Shown piece by piece: positions 26,694-33,602 of a stretch of DNA of 64,000 bases. How positions within the stretch are numbered: position 1 is the stretch's first letter; each line of letters begins with the position of its first letter. The position numbers and the translations under genes are program-made. Under the pieces are notes generated by a model, which did not search any database, was not told where the DNA came from, and saw only the letters and a program-made list of their open reading frames with translations. Origin of the DNA: a virus. The stretch spans positions 1-64,000 of the IMG/VR virus record IMGVR_UViG_3300027970_000019. One strand, given 5' to 3'.

Positions 26694-26714
26694 CTCAATA
26701 AAAACAAATAAAAA

Positions 26715-26963
26715 ATGAAAAAAGTCCTCATCGGTTTGACACTCAGTTTAGTTTTAACCAGTTGTTTTGGAGAACCTACCGAGATTGTTAAAACAAACAA
26801 CAACGATTTCAATATTGAACTTCTATTTGAAGTTGATGGTTGTAAGGTTTATAGATTTTGGGATCGTGGTTACAAATATTTCACAACTTGTAATGGTTCT
26901 GTAAATTGGAAAACAGGTGATAAACATTCTGATAAAAAGGAAATACAAACCGGTATAAAATAA
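26715..26963 (+). CDS. Small lipoprotein, DUF4884-like
   Basis: 82 aa. Signal peptide with lipobox LTSC (Cys at residue 17). The mature part LLFEVDGCKVYRFWDRGYKY then FTTC matches a short family frequent in Bacteroidota and their phages (DUF4884 by recollection). Envelope location; a superinfection-exclusion role is possible but unproven. Confidence 0.7.
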   Translation: MKKVLIGLTLSLVLTSCFGEPTEIVKTNNNDFNIELLFEVDGCKVYRFWDRGYKYFTTCNGSVNWKTGDKHSDKKEIQTGIK

Positions 26964-27116
26964 ATGTACCACGAAGCTTACCATAAGAATAGCTCACTAG
27001 CTGTGGTCTTGTTGTCCATAAACGAATAGCCCAAGGTATAAGTTAGAGGACTTAACTCAACCTATCCCCCGCTGACGAGTGGGGTGATGTTGGGGGATTA
27101 AAAAAATAAATAATTA

Positions 27117-27188
27117 GGTCGGATGTCCGAGTGGCTTAGGTGCAGAGTCGCAACCTCTGTTAGGTGGGTTCGATCCCTACTCCGACCT
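27117..27188 (+). tRNA. tRNA-Cys(GCA) with C33
   Basis: Acceptor GGTCGGA/TCCGACC, anticodon arm CAGAG-TCGCAAC-CTCTG, T arm GTGGG-TTCGATC-CCTAC, discriminator T as expected for Cys. Position 33 is C instead of the near-universal T. Confidence 0.8.
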
Positions 27189-27198
27189 CAACTCAAAC

Positions 27199-27271
27199 GT
27201 AGATGCAGCTCAATTGGTAGAGCCGTTGATTCCAAACCAACTGGTTGGGGGTTCGAGTCCCTCCATCTATG
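27199..27271 (+). tRNA. tRNA-Trp(CCA)
   Basis: Acceptor GTAGATG/CATCTAT, D arm GCTCAATTGGTAGAGC, anticodon arm GTTGA-TTCCAAA-CCAAC with an A-C mismatch at 31-39, T loop TTCGAGT, discriminator G as expected for Trp. Confidence 0.88.
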
Positions 27272-27308
27272 CTATTTTTAACATTCAAAATATTTAATAA
27301 GAGAAACA

Positions 27309-27611
27309 ATGGTAAAACAATATATTATTGACACCCTAAACCTAATTAACCAAATAAATGAGAAGATATCTAAGCTCCATAGTTTGGGAGTTGATTTATT
27401 TGAACTTGAAACAGGGGTTAGTGGATTGGAAAACAGCATTTCGGCCATCCTCAGAAAAGAAAAAGACAAAGAGTACGGATATATCCAGGATTTAGTTGGT
27501 TGGTGGTTATATGATAATGTTGAGAAAACAATATGGGATGAAGAAACCACTTACCACCTTGACAATATGGAAGATTTTGTCGATTATTTAATACAAAAAT
27601 ATCAAAAATAA
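27309..27611 (+). CDS. Hypothetical phage protein
   Basis: 100 aa, helical. DLVGWWLYDNVEKTIWDEE and DNMEDFVDYLIQ form a recognisable compact motif but I cannot name the family. TAA shares a base with the next ATG. Confidence 0.55.
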   Translation: MVKQYIIDTLNLINQINEKISKLHSLGVDLFELETGVSGLENSISAILRKEKDKEYGYIQDLVGWWLYDNVEKTIWDEETTYHLDNMEDFVDYLIQKYQK

Positions 27612-28258
27612 TGGCTTATTTAAACATCCCAACCCCACCAATAGAATGTTACGTTAGAGGTAATTTTCTGAGAAATCAATTAGACTCTTTTGACAAAAAG
27701 TTTGAGTGTTACATTTTTGGAATGACTTCAATTCCAGGTAAAACACCATTATTTCATTTTATGATGAGTGATGGTGGAATATGGTGGAGGATGCCCATTC
27801 ATGCTTTTTGTTGGAAGGAGGACGCCGTTCAACAAGAACTAGATGAACTAGTTTTATGGGATAGTTATTCGTATTATGTGTCGTTAACACAATTTCCAAT
27901 GTTACGTAGTTCACCAGTTGAATTTGTTAGTAGGAGAAAAGAAAAATATAGAGGTAAAATATTATTTACATTAGATTGGGCTCACGAAGATAGAACTATA
28001 CCCCCTACTGGATTTTCTGAACATCCATCTCAACATAAGTGCGGTCATTTTATTATGATGGATAATGGAAATTTCGCAATACAACCTAATAATAGATTAA
28101 TCGTTTTTGATAGTACTTTCTATTCATCAAAAGAAATGTTAATTGAAAGGAAATATAATTCTTACGAATGGTCATCAGAGACAAACCCTAAATGGATTAC
28201 ACCTGATAGTGATAATTTAGCATTTGATTTTATAAACACAAATGAAAATAATATATAA
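27611..28258 (+). CDS. Hypothetical protein
   Basis: 215 aa, rich in aromatic residues (FHFMMSDGGIWWRMPIHAFC). No TM, no recognised domain. Overlaps the next gene by 17 nt, forming the unit 27309-28817. Confidence 0.55.
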   Translation: MAYLNIPTPPIECYVRGNFLRNQLDSFDKKFECYIFGMTSIPGKTPLFHFMMSDGGIWWRMPIHAFCWKEDAVQQELDELVLWDSYSYYVSLTQFPMLRSSPVEFVSRRKEKYRGKILFTLDWAHEDRTIPPTGFSEHPSQHKCGHFIMMDNGNFAIQPNNRLIVFDSTFYSSKEMLIERKYNSYEWSSETNPKWITPDSDNLAFDFINTNENNI

Positions 28259-28817
28259 CCATAATAATGGTTTATTTACTCAAACTGGTGAATCTCTTCT
28301 TGAAGTATATGCAATCACTGATAAAGAAACATCTAAGGATATGTTTGAGAATGGGTGGTTACCTTTTAGGGAAAAATGGTATCAAACAAAATCTAGTAGA
28401 TTGAAATTAAACGATATTTCTAATAGAAGAAAAAGAGAACTATCAAAAATTAAGATATCGGATCAAGGTGATTTAAATTCTATAGTCAAAAGAGCACTTA
28501 AATTTGGTAAGTTTGAGGTAGAGTATTTAGACGAATATTTAGAACTGCCTCACTATAAATTTTTTTTTGACGATTGTTTTTGTGGTATTGTTAATTTAGT
28601 TGATAATATTCCTTATTATACATTTATGATTTGGGATGAATCAAATAAAAACCATTCTTATGGTACATTATCTTACTACTATTTAATTGAGAAATATTTT
28701 AAAGAAAACTTAGACTATATTTATATTTCTGAGTACTATGAACAATTCTCTTATAAAAAAAAATTACCAAACTTTGAGTATTGGGATGGAACTAAATGGA
28801 ATCCCTCAATGTTATAG
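28242..28817 (+). CDS. Hypothetical protein
   Basis: 191 aa, no recognised family; aromatic-rich C-terminal half. Last gene of the coupled group starting at 27309. Confidence 0.5.
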   Translation: MKIIYNHNNGLFTQTGESLLEVYAITDKETSKDMFENGWLPFREKWYQTKSSRLKLNDISNRRKRELSKIKISDQGDLNSIVKRALKFGKFEVEYLDEYLELPHYKFFFDDCFCGIVNLVDNIPYYTFMIWDESNKNHSYGTLSYYYLIEKYFKENLDYIYISEYYEQFSYKKKLPNFEYWDGTKWNPSML

Positions 28818-28854
28818 TATCAAATAAGACAAAGAATTTTATTCACATAAAAAA

Positions 28855-29370
28855 ATGCAAACAATGATTATCATAAATTATTACAAACCATTTGACACCA
28901 CTTGGGAACAACTCCAACTCCAGGCATTAGATGTTATTGCCGAACACGAGAAAGAAGTTGAGGATGTTGAATATGGTGATTTATCAACCCAACAACAATA
29001 TGATGATTATCGTGAGGCTTGTATGAAAGGTCTTAAAACCTTTATTCTTCAAGTATTGAATGATTGGTCAAACAAGAACATTCTTTATGTTAAAGACAAA
29101 TTCTATGAGAAATTTGAACATATGGAAATGGATGGCAAATTAACCAACTACCAATATCCAAATCTATACAGAACATCAAAGGAAATCTTCAGTTTATTCA
29201 AAAAAGATAAGGTTCAACTTGATCCGGAATCTTTTGATATGATTCACGAGATTTTCAGTGAAAATAAAGATGTCATATGTAACATCAGTTATTTTGAATA
29301 TGAGATAAGAGAAATAAATGAGGATAACGATTTTTTGGATAACACCGGATTTAATGATTTATTTGAATGA
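28855..29370 (+). CDS. Hypothetical protein
   Basis: 171 aa, helical and acidic; alternative start at 28864. Ends in ATGA overlap with the downstream membrane gene. No family recognised. Confidence 0.55.
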   Translation: MQTMIIINYYKPFDTTWEQLQLQALDVIAEHEKEVEDVEYGDLSTQQQYDDYREACMKGLKTFILQVLNDWSNKNILYVKDKFYEKFEHMEMDGKLTNYQYPNLYRTSKEIFSLFKKDKVQLDPESFDMIHEIFSENKDVICNISYFEYEIREINEDNDFLDNTGFNDLFE

Positions 29371-29678
29371 AAAAGAATTTTTTAACAAAACAAATTAAAG
29401 TAGCGGATGCCGATACATCAGTATGGGAGTTAACCCGTGAAACATTAATTAATTTCAGCTGGGGATTCTTTGGTAATTCTATTGTTGTCTTTATGGCAAA
29501 GGAAATTGATGTCGCGGTATTAATTAATTTTTTCTTATATTATATGTTAATTTCATATATTGTTAATCGAGCAAAATATGAAAGTATATTTGGGAAATTT
29601 GTTGTATTACCTGGTTCTGCCGCATTAGGAGCTTATACTGGATACGAAGTGGCTCAATTAATTTCAAAATTTTTGTAA
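29367..29678 (+). CDS. Small membrane protein
   Basis: 103 aa with two to three hydrophobic segments (INFSWGFFGNSIVVFMA, VLINFFLYYMLISYIV, and a Gly/Ala-rich C-terminal one). Coupled to the upstream gene. Function unknown. Confidence 0.55.
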   Translation: MKKNFLTKQIKVADADTSVWELTRETLINFSWGFFGNSIVVFMAKEIDVAVLINFFLYYMLISYIVNRAKYESIFGKFVVLPGSAALGAYTGYEVAQLISKFL

Positions 29679-29683
29679 CAAAC

Positions 29684-29713
29684 TTGACACTTTTGTATTA
29701 TTCATTATATTTA
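29684..29713 (+). promoter_or_regulatory. Host-like promoter of a mini-transcript
   Basis: TTGAC at 29684 and TATATTTA at 29706-29713, 19 nt apart, close to the Bacteroidota pattern. Confidence 0.5.
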
Positions 29714-29737
29714 ATAAAAAATAGAACAACTTCAAAA

Positions 29738-29809
29738 ATGAAAAATTATTTATATACAGGTGAAACTCTTAGAGCTGAAGATTTAAATCTTCGGAATGGG
29801 CGTGTCTGA
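29738..29809 (+). CDS. Possible 23-aa peptide in a short promoter-terminator unit
   Basis: ATG at 29738, peptide starts MKNYLYTGETLRAEDLNLR, TGA at 29807. The coding stretch contains the perfect palindrome GAAGATTTAAATCTTC. The whole unit from promoter to terminator is about 165 nt, so it could instead be a regulatory RNA. Confidence 0.4.
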   Translation: MKNYLYTGETLRAEDLNLRNGRV

Positions 29810-29831
29810 ATATATCAGAAATAGTTCTCGC

Positions 29832-29862
29832 AAACCCATCTCCTAAAAAAAGATGGGTTTTT
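29832..29862 (+). terminator. Strong terminator
   Basis: AACCCATCT - loop - AGATGGGTT followed by seven T residues. Confidence 0.9.
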
Positions 29863-29948
29863 TTATTTTAATGTGGAACTAAGTGTGGATGGAGTTGGTT
29901 TAATATAGTAATAGAACACAAAATAAAAGAAAAAAATAAATCAAAGTA

Positions 29949-29980
29949 TTTGAAATCTTGATGAACTTTCTTTACCTTTG
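29949..29980 (+). promoter_or_regulatory. Host-like promoter before tRNA-Asp
   Basis: TTTG at 29949-29952 and TACCTTTG at 29973-29980, 20 nt apart, an exact TAnnTTTG, 33 nt before the tRNA. Confidence 0.7.
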
Positions 29981-30012
29981 TGATGTTCTTTGAAATAGAG
30001 GGAAAAATAAAT

Positions 30013-30086
30013 GAGCTATTGGTGTAGGGGTTTAACATTTCAGCTTGTCACGCTGAAGATCAGGGGTTCAAATCCCCTATAGCTCG
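30013..30086 (+). tRNA. tRNA-Asp(GTC)
   Basis: Acceptor GAGCTAT/ATAGCTC, anticodon arm TCAGC-TTGTCAC-GCTGA, T arm AGGGG-TTCAAAT-CCCCT, discriminator G. Confidence 0.92.
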
Positions 30087-30271
30087 CAACAAAAAGTTTC
30101 AAGGTTTGGAACTAAATGAAAAGGAAAAAGGTTTAGATAATATCTATGTCACGAGATTAAGATGTGACTTACGTTCTAAGGAGTTTACTTATTGTCAATT
30201 AGGGCGGACGAATCCAACATAAGTTATACTATGGTGACTTGATATTCACCATAAAGAAGATGAGATATCAA

Positions 30272-30396
30272 AAAGAGAAGTGGAGAAGCTGTAGTTGAGA
30301 AGTAGAGTGTTTATAATGCTGAAAAAGGATTCATAGTAAGTAGGCGTCACTCATTGCACTCAACCAAGAATCCTGGAATATTCTAAACTTCTCTTT
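30272..30396 (+). ncRNA. Candidate structured RNA with pseudoknot
   Basis: Nested stems AAAGAGAAGT/ACTTCTCTTT (10 bp, 30272-30281 with 30387-30396), GTTGAG/CTCAAC (30294, 30359) and GAGTG/CACTC (30305, 30348). GGATTC at 30327 in the apical loop can pair with GAATCC at 30368 outside the inner stems, a pseudoknot. The 30087-30404 gap holds no gene; a promoter-like TTTGGAACT lies at 30105. Confidence 0.45.
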
Positions 30397-30404
30397 AACT
30401 TAAT

Positions 30405-30438
30405 GCCTAGGTGGTGTAATGGTAGCCACGCAAGACTT
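30405..30438 (+). tRNA. tRNA-Leu(TAA), exon 1
   Basis: Acceptor strand GCCTAGG, D arm, anticodon-stem strand CAAGA and loop bases C32 T33 T34. The gene is broken after T34 by the intron 30439-31402; exon 2 is 31403-31453. Confidence 0.85.
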
Positions 30439-30499
30439 AAAGAAAACTCGTAAAATTTTAAAAAAGAATGTTTGAGGGTTCGATTTAATTAACTTTGTT

Positions 30500-30515
30500 G
30501 ATATTTATATATAAA
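30500..30515 (+). promoter_or_regulatory. Late-type promoter motif inside the group I intron
   Basis: GATATTTATATATAAA, 9 nt before the start codon of the intron-encoded nuclease. Confidence 0.55.
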
Positions 30516-30524
30516 GGAATATAT

Positions 30525-31358
30525 ATGAAAACAAAATACAATAAAGAAGAGTTAATAGAAGCCGTTAAAAAAAGTTATTCAATAGCTGAAACATGTAGAA
30601 ATCTATCAATTAGACCTATTGGGGGTAATTACAAAACATTGAATATATTAATAAAAGAATTTAATATTGATATTACTCACTTTACAGGCCAAGGTTGGAA
30701 TGTTGGATTGAAATTTAGACCAATGAAAACTTACTCATTAGAGGATATATTGGTTGAAAATTCACAATACAGGAGTTCCTACGGTTTAAAAAAAAAGTTA
30801 TTTGAACTTGGGGTGAAACAAGAAAAATGTGAAATTTGTTTAAATTCATTATGGAATGATAAAAAAATTCCTCTCGAATTGCACCATATTAATGGTGTGA
30901 ATACAGATAATCGAATAGAAAACTTACAAATTTTATGTTCTAATTGTCACGCACAAACTGAAAATTTTAGAAAAGGGAAGAGTGCTCTTTCTGAAAAGAG
31001 AGAAGTAGAATACCGTAAATTCAAGGAAGCCTCAGCTAGTAATGTTGGTGGTAATCTTGAGCCAAGTCTTAGAAATAAGAAAGGTGCAGAGACTAGACAC
31101 GGTACACCTAAGTCTAAACCCCCGAAAAGAACTTGTCATCTTTGTGATAATACTCTGACTCGTAATCAAAAAATATATTGTTCAACAGAATGTTATTTTC
31201 AAGGCACAAAAGGAAAAAGACCTCCAGTGTTTGAACTTATTAAAAAATTTGAAGAACTGAAATCTTTTGTCAGTGTTGGAAAATTTTATAATGTTAGTGA
31301 TAATGCAATAAGGAAATGGTGTTCTTATTATGGGATTTTAGATATGGTGAAGGTATAG
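30525..31358 (+). CDS. Intron-encoded HNH homing endonuclease
   Basis: 277 aa from ATG 30525. HNH domain with LELHHINGVNTDNRIENLQI and CSNCHAQT, preceded by CEIC (zinc ligands). Residues about 165-200 are encoded by the Q and R elements of the ribozyme core. Then come a Cys4 cluster (CHLCDNTL...CSTEC) and a helix-turn-helix-like end SVGKFYNVSDNAIRKWCSYY. The TAG stop lies inside the S element. The C-terminal module is shared with the unrelated nuclease at 32042. The protein should spread the intron into intronless tRNA-Leu alleles. Confidence 0.88.
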   Translation: MKTKYNKEELIEAVKKSYSIAETCRNLSIRPIGGNYKTLNILIKEFNIDITHFTGQGWNVGLKFRPMKTYSLEDILVENSQYRSSYGLKKKLFELGVKQEKCEICLNSLWNDKKIPLELHHINGVNTDNRIENLQILCSNCHAQTENFRKGKSALSEKREVEYRKFKEASASNVGGNLEPSLRNKKGAETRHGTPKSKPPKRTCHLCDNTLTRNQKIYCSTECYFQGTKGKRPPVFELIKKFEELKSFVSVGKFYNVSDNAIRKWCSYYGILDMVKV

Positions 31359-31402
31359 TCCAGACTACAAACCAAAAGGGTGGTGAAAGCCATAGTAGTA
31401 AG

Positions 31403-31453
31403 AAAATCTTGTGATTTGTAAGAATCGTGCGGGTTCGAGTCCCGCCCTGGGTA
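31403..31453 (+). tRNA. tRNA-Leu(TAA), exon 2
   Basis: Completes loop (AAAA) and stem TCTTG, long variable arm GATT/AATC, T arm GCGGG-TTCGAGT-CCCGC, acceptor CCTGGGT and discriminator A. Spliced product is 85 nt. Confidence 0.85.
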
Positions 31454-31466
31454 CAAAAAATATTAT

Positions 31467-31552
31467 GGGTGTCTATCCAAATTGGTGAAGGGGAATGACT
31501 GTAAATCATTTGCTATATGCTAAACTTGGGGGTTCGAGTCCCTCGGCACCCA
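31467..31552 (+). tRNA. tRNA-Tyr(GTA)
   Basis: Acceptor GGGTGTC/GGCACCC, anticodon arm AATGA-CTGTAAA-TCATT, long variable arm, T loop TTCGAGT, discriminator A. Confidence 0.92.
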
Positions 31553-31571
31553 CAAAAAAAAGTTCTAAACC

Positions 31572-31610
31572 TTGGAACTAAATGAAAGGAAAGTGGGTTT
31601 ATAATAAAGT
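31572..31610 (+). promoter_or_regulatory. Probable internal promoter of the tRNA array
   Basis: TTGGAACT at 31572 and GTTTATAATAAAG about 19 nt later; nearly the same sequence as near 30105. Confidence 0.4.
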
Positions 31611-31686
31611 AAGATTGGTGGAGTCCTAAGACAGAAATGTTGAAGAAGATACGCAAGTCCTCGTGAAAGTAAGGGAACTAATCAAT

Positions 31687-31780
31687 AGTTAGGTGGTGTA
31701 ATTGGTAGACACTCGCTTAAAGGTGCGGTTAGTCAACGAAATGTAAAGCTAACGTATAGGTTCGAATCCTGTCCTAACTA
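31687..31780 (+). tRNA. Leu-like class II tRNA with 8-nt anticodon loop
   Basis: Acceptor AGTTAGG/CCTAACT, D arm GTGT-AATTGGTAG-ACAC, variable arm GTTAG/CTAAC, T arm ATAGG-TTCGAAT-CCTGT, discriminator A. The anticodon stem TCGC/GCGG closes an eight-base loop TTAAAGGT, one base longer than normal, so the anticodon is ambiguous. Confidence 0.65.
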
Positions 31781-31862
31781 CTTGGTTGGGGAGAGACTGT
31801 TACTAATTCATAGAAGCCTCCATAATGGCGACCCTCTTAACGGTGGCGTAGAATTAGAATTT

Positions 31863-31955
31863 AGTTAGGTAGTTTAACTGGTGAAAACGGGGGAGGTTTT
31901 ACAAACTATTAAATTAGTACCAAATCTGTTACAGGTTCGAATCCTGTCCTGACTA
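31863..31955 (+). tRNA. Class II-like tRNA with abnormal anticodon region
   Basis: Acceptor AGTTAGG/CCTGACT, D arm GTTT-AACTGGTGA-AAAC and T arm ACAGG-TTCGAAT-CCTGT are regular, and ACTA/TAGT can form a variable arm. No proper 5-bp anticodon stem is found in the 42 nt between D and T arms. Isotype unassigned; may be a pseudogene. Confidence 0.5.
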
Positions 31956-32025
31956 CAAAAAAATTACCAAGAATCAAATAAATTGAAATTTTTTGGTTAG
32001 GATACTAAACTTACGAACACTTGTG

Positions 32026-32040
32026 TATATTTATATATAA
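32026..32040 (+). promoter_or_regulatory. Late-type promoter motif before a homing endonuclease
   Basis: TATATTTATATATAA directly upstream of the ATG at 32042. Confidence 0.55.
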
Positions 32041-32041
32041 A

Positions 32042-32950
32042 ATGAATATTATGTTTAAGTGTAAAGTATGTCAAAAAGAGTTTTCTAATAAGGGGGGTCT
32101 AGTTACTCACGAAGGTGCTTGTGAAAAGGTTTTTACATATAAAGAAGAAATTAAAAAACTTTATAGTGAGGATTTGTGGAGTATAAGAAACCTATGTGAG
32201 AAATACAAGGTCGGTAAGGGGATTATCAGTGATATATTGTGTGACTTGATAAGGAGTAATAGTGAAAGTAGTAAAATAGGAAAAAAAAGGTTTCCATATG
32301 TGCATACCGAGGAGTCCAAAAAAATACTCAGGGAGAAAAGATTAGAGTTTATGAAAAAACACCCTGAAAAAACTTCTTGGCGTCAAAAAAATATTTCTTA
32401 TCCTGAAAAAGTTTTTTTTAACAAAATAAATGAAATTGGGTGGGATAAAAAATATTCAATAGTTAGAGAGTTTTCAGTATTTCCTTTTTTTATTGATTTC
32501 GCATTTATGAATGAAATGGTTGCTGTAGAAATTGATGGGTCACAACATCTCTTAGAAGAAAGAAAGAAAAAAGATCAAATTAAAGATAAAGTATTAAACG
32601 AACAAGGATGGTGTGTAATAAGAATTAGTGAAAATGAAATCAAAAAAAATATTGATGAAACTATTGAAAAGTTAGAGGTTATTTTGTTATCTTTGGTGAA
32701 GGAAAAAAAATACGAGTTTGGTATTATAGAATTACCTAAAACAAGAGTAAAAAAAGAAAGATTGGAAAATGGATTAACTAAAGGTGAATTGAATCGTATG
32801 GTAAATGGAAGAAGAGTGGAACGTCCATTTTATACTGAATTGATTAAATCGGTGGAAGAAATTGGATATCTTGCAACAGGAAAAAAATATGGGGTTAGTG
32901 ATAATGCCATAAGAAAGTGGTTAAGATTTTACTTAAAATATGAAAAATAA
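32042..32950 (+). CDS. Vsr-like (EDxHD) homing endonuclease with C2H2 finger
   Basis: 302 aa (ATG 32051 also possible). A C2H2-like finger FKCKVCQKEFSNKGGLVTHE opens the protein. The nuclease core is YPEKVFFNKINEIGW, FFIDFAFMNEMVAVEIDGSQ then H, with the E, D and ExDGxxH layout. The C-terminus GYLATGKKYGVSDNAIRKWL is nearly the same DNA-binding module as in the HNH nuclease at 30525. The stop codon lies 4 nt before tRNA-Glu, so it is again wedged between tRNA genes. Confidence 0.8.
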   Translation: MNIMFKCKVCQKEFSNKGGLVTHEGACEKVFTYKEEIKKLYSEDLWSIRNLCEKYKVGKGIISDILCDLIRSNSESSKIGKKRFPYVHTEESKKILREKRLEFMKKHPEKTSWRQKNISYPEKVFFNKINEIGWDKKYSIVREFSVFPFFIDFAFMNEMVAVEIDGSQHLLEERKKKDQIKDKVLNEQGWCVIRISENEIKKNIDETIEKLEVILLSLVKEKKYEFGIIELPKTRVKKERLENGLTKGELNRMVNGRRVERPFYTELIKSVEEIGYLATGKKYGVSDNAIRKWLRFYLKYEK

Positions 32951-32954
32951 ATAT

Positions 32955-33026
32955 GTCCCGTTCGTATAATGGCAAGTACTCCAGATTTTCATTCTGGCAA
33001 TAGGGTTTCGACTACCCTACGGGATA
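32955..33026 (+). tRNA. tRNA-Glu(TTC)
   Basis: Acceptor GTCCCGT/ACGGGAT, anticodon arm CCAGA-TTTTCAT-TCTGG, T arm AGGGT-TTCGACT-ACCCT, discriminator A. Confidence 0.88.
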
Positions 33027-33077
33027 CAAATCACAGAAGTAATTAATCTGTGGCTGAGAGGTTCGAAACTCTCGAAT

Positions 33078-33134
33078 GATTATGGTGTAGTGGGCATACC
33101 ACCTTCCAACACGGTTCGACTCCGTGGCTAGTCT
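33078..33134 (+). pseudogene. Truncated tRNA-Gly(TCC)-like relic
   Basis: D arm GGTG-TAGTGGGCA-TACC, an anticodon-loop-like CTTCCAA and T arm CACGG-TTCGACT-CCGTG are present, but the 3' half of the anticodon stem and the variable loop are missing. Acceptor pairing is only partial. Just upstream, 33030-33080 holds another T-arm-like fragment (GAGAG-GTTCGAAA-CTCTC). Confidence 0.4.
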
Positions 33135-33181
33135 TGGTTGACAAAGGTGGGAGATTAAGGTTCGATTCCTTATTAATCAAC
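33134..33181 (+). pseudogene. tRNA minihelix relic
   Basis: TTGGTTGA/TTAATCAA acceptor-like stem stacked on a T arm TAAGG-TTCGATT-CCTTA, with only 14 nt where D and anticodon arms should be. Looks like an internally deleted tRNA or an acceptor-T minihelix. Confidence 0.4.
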
Positions 33182-33190
33182 AAAACATAT

Positions 33191-33273
33191 TGCAGGATGT
33201 GAGCAATTGGTAGCTCAGGAGTCTCATAATCTCCCGTCCTTTGACCTTGGGGGTTCGAGTCCCCCTCCTGCGA
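33191..33273 (+). tRNA. CAT-anticodon tRNA with long variable arm
   Basis: Acceptor TGCAGGA/TCCTGCG, D arm GAGC-AATTGGTA-GCTC, anticodon arm GGAGT-CTCATAA-TCTCC with a T-T mismatch at 31-39, T arm GGGGG-TTCGAGT-CCCCC. The variable region of about 14 nt can form a GTC/GAC hairpin, unlike normal Met or Ile2 tRNAs. Confidence 0.75.
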
Positions 33274-33288
33274 CAAAACATATTACAT

Positions 33289-33519
33289 ATGACACAACAC
33301 ATTAAATCTGGTATTAGATTACTTGAAATGAAGTATTTGAGGGTTGGTGACAGGATTCATTTATATTCAAGGAATGGAATCTATAGAGTGGTTAAGGCTA
33401 AAAAGAATGAGATTGATATTACTTGTAATGTTTGGGGGTATGAAGAAAACCCAATCAGAACAATTAGATATGATGACTTCAAATGTTTGGCTGGTGGAAT
33501 ATGGAAAAAGGGGGGTTAG
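33289..33519 (+). CDS. Small beta-rich hypothetical protein
   Basis: 76 aa from ATG 33289, chosen because the longer reading frame would begin inside the preceding tRNA. LRVGDRIHLYSRNGIYRVVK suggests an SH3-like fold. Its stop codon TAG lies inside the following tRNA-Ala. Confidence 0.55.
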   Translation: MTQHIKSGIRLLEMKYLRVGDRIHLYSRNGIYRVVKAKKNEIDITCNVWGYEENPIRTIRYDDFKCLAGGIWKKGG

Positions 33520-33583
33520 CTCATTCAGCAAGAGCACTTGTTTTGCACACAAGAGGTGATCGGAGCAAAGCCGATACTCTCCA
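33510..33583 (+). tRNA. tRNA-Ala(TGC) with rewritten D and T loops
   Basis: Acceptor GGGGGGT/ACTCTCC, anticodon arm CTTGT-TTTGCAC-ACAAG, discriminator A. The T loop is AGCAAAG instead of TTCRANY and the D loop ATTCAGCAA lacks the GG pair, so the usual elbow contact cannot form. The 5' end overlaps the previous gene by 10 nt. Confidence 0.8.
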
Positions 33584-33602
33584 CTAAAAAAACCTTTATT
33601 AT

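Larger units (their letters stand above)
30439..31402 (+). mobile_element. Group I intron in the anticodon loop of tRNA-Leu(UAA)
   Basis: 964 nt inserted between U34 and A35, the classic site of tRNA-Leu(UAA) group I introns of cyanobacteria and plastids. Core elements are visible: Q-like AATCTTGAGCCAAG at 31053-31066, R-like GTGCAGAGACTAGA at 31084-31097 and S-like AAGGTATAGTCC at 31350-31361. P7 is GACTA (31091) with TAGTC (31356). The 5' exon ends in U and the intron ends in G. It carries an HNH endonuclease gene that runs through the ribozyme core. Confidence 0.85.

Noticed and set aside
26964-27116. Hairpins between the DUF4884-like gene and tRNA-Cys as a riboswitch or tRNA
   Set aside because: ATCCCCC/GGGGGAT and AGTTA/TAACT can pair, but no conserved aptamer or cloverleaf emerges; left unannotated.
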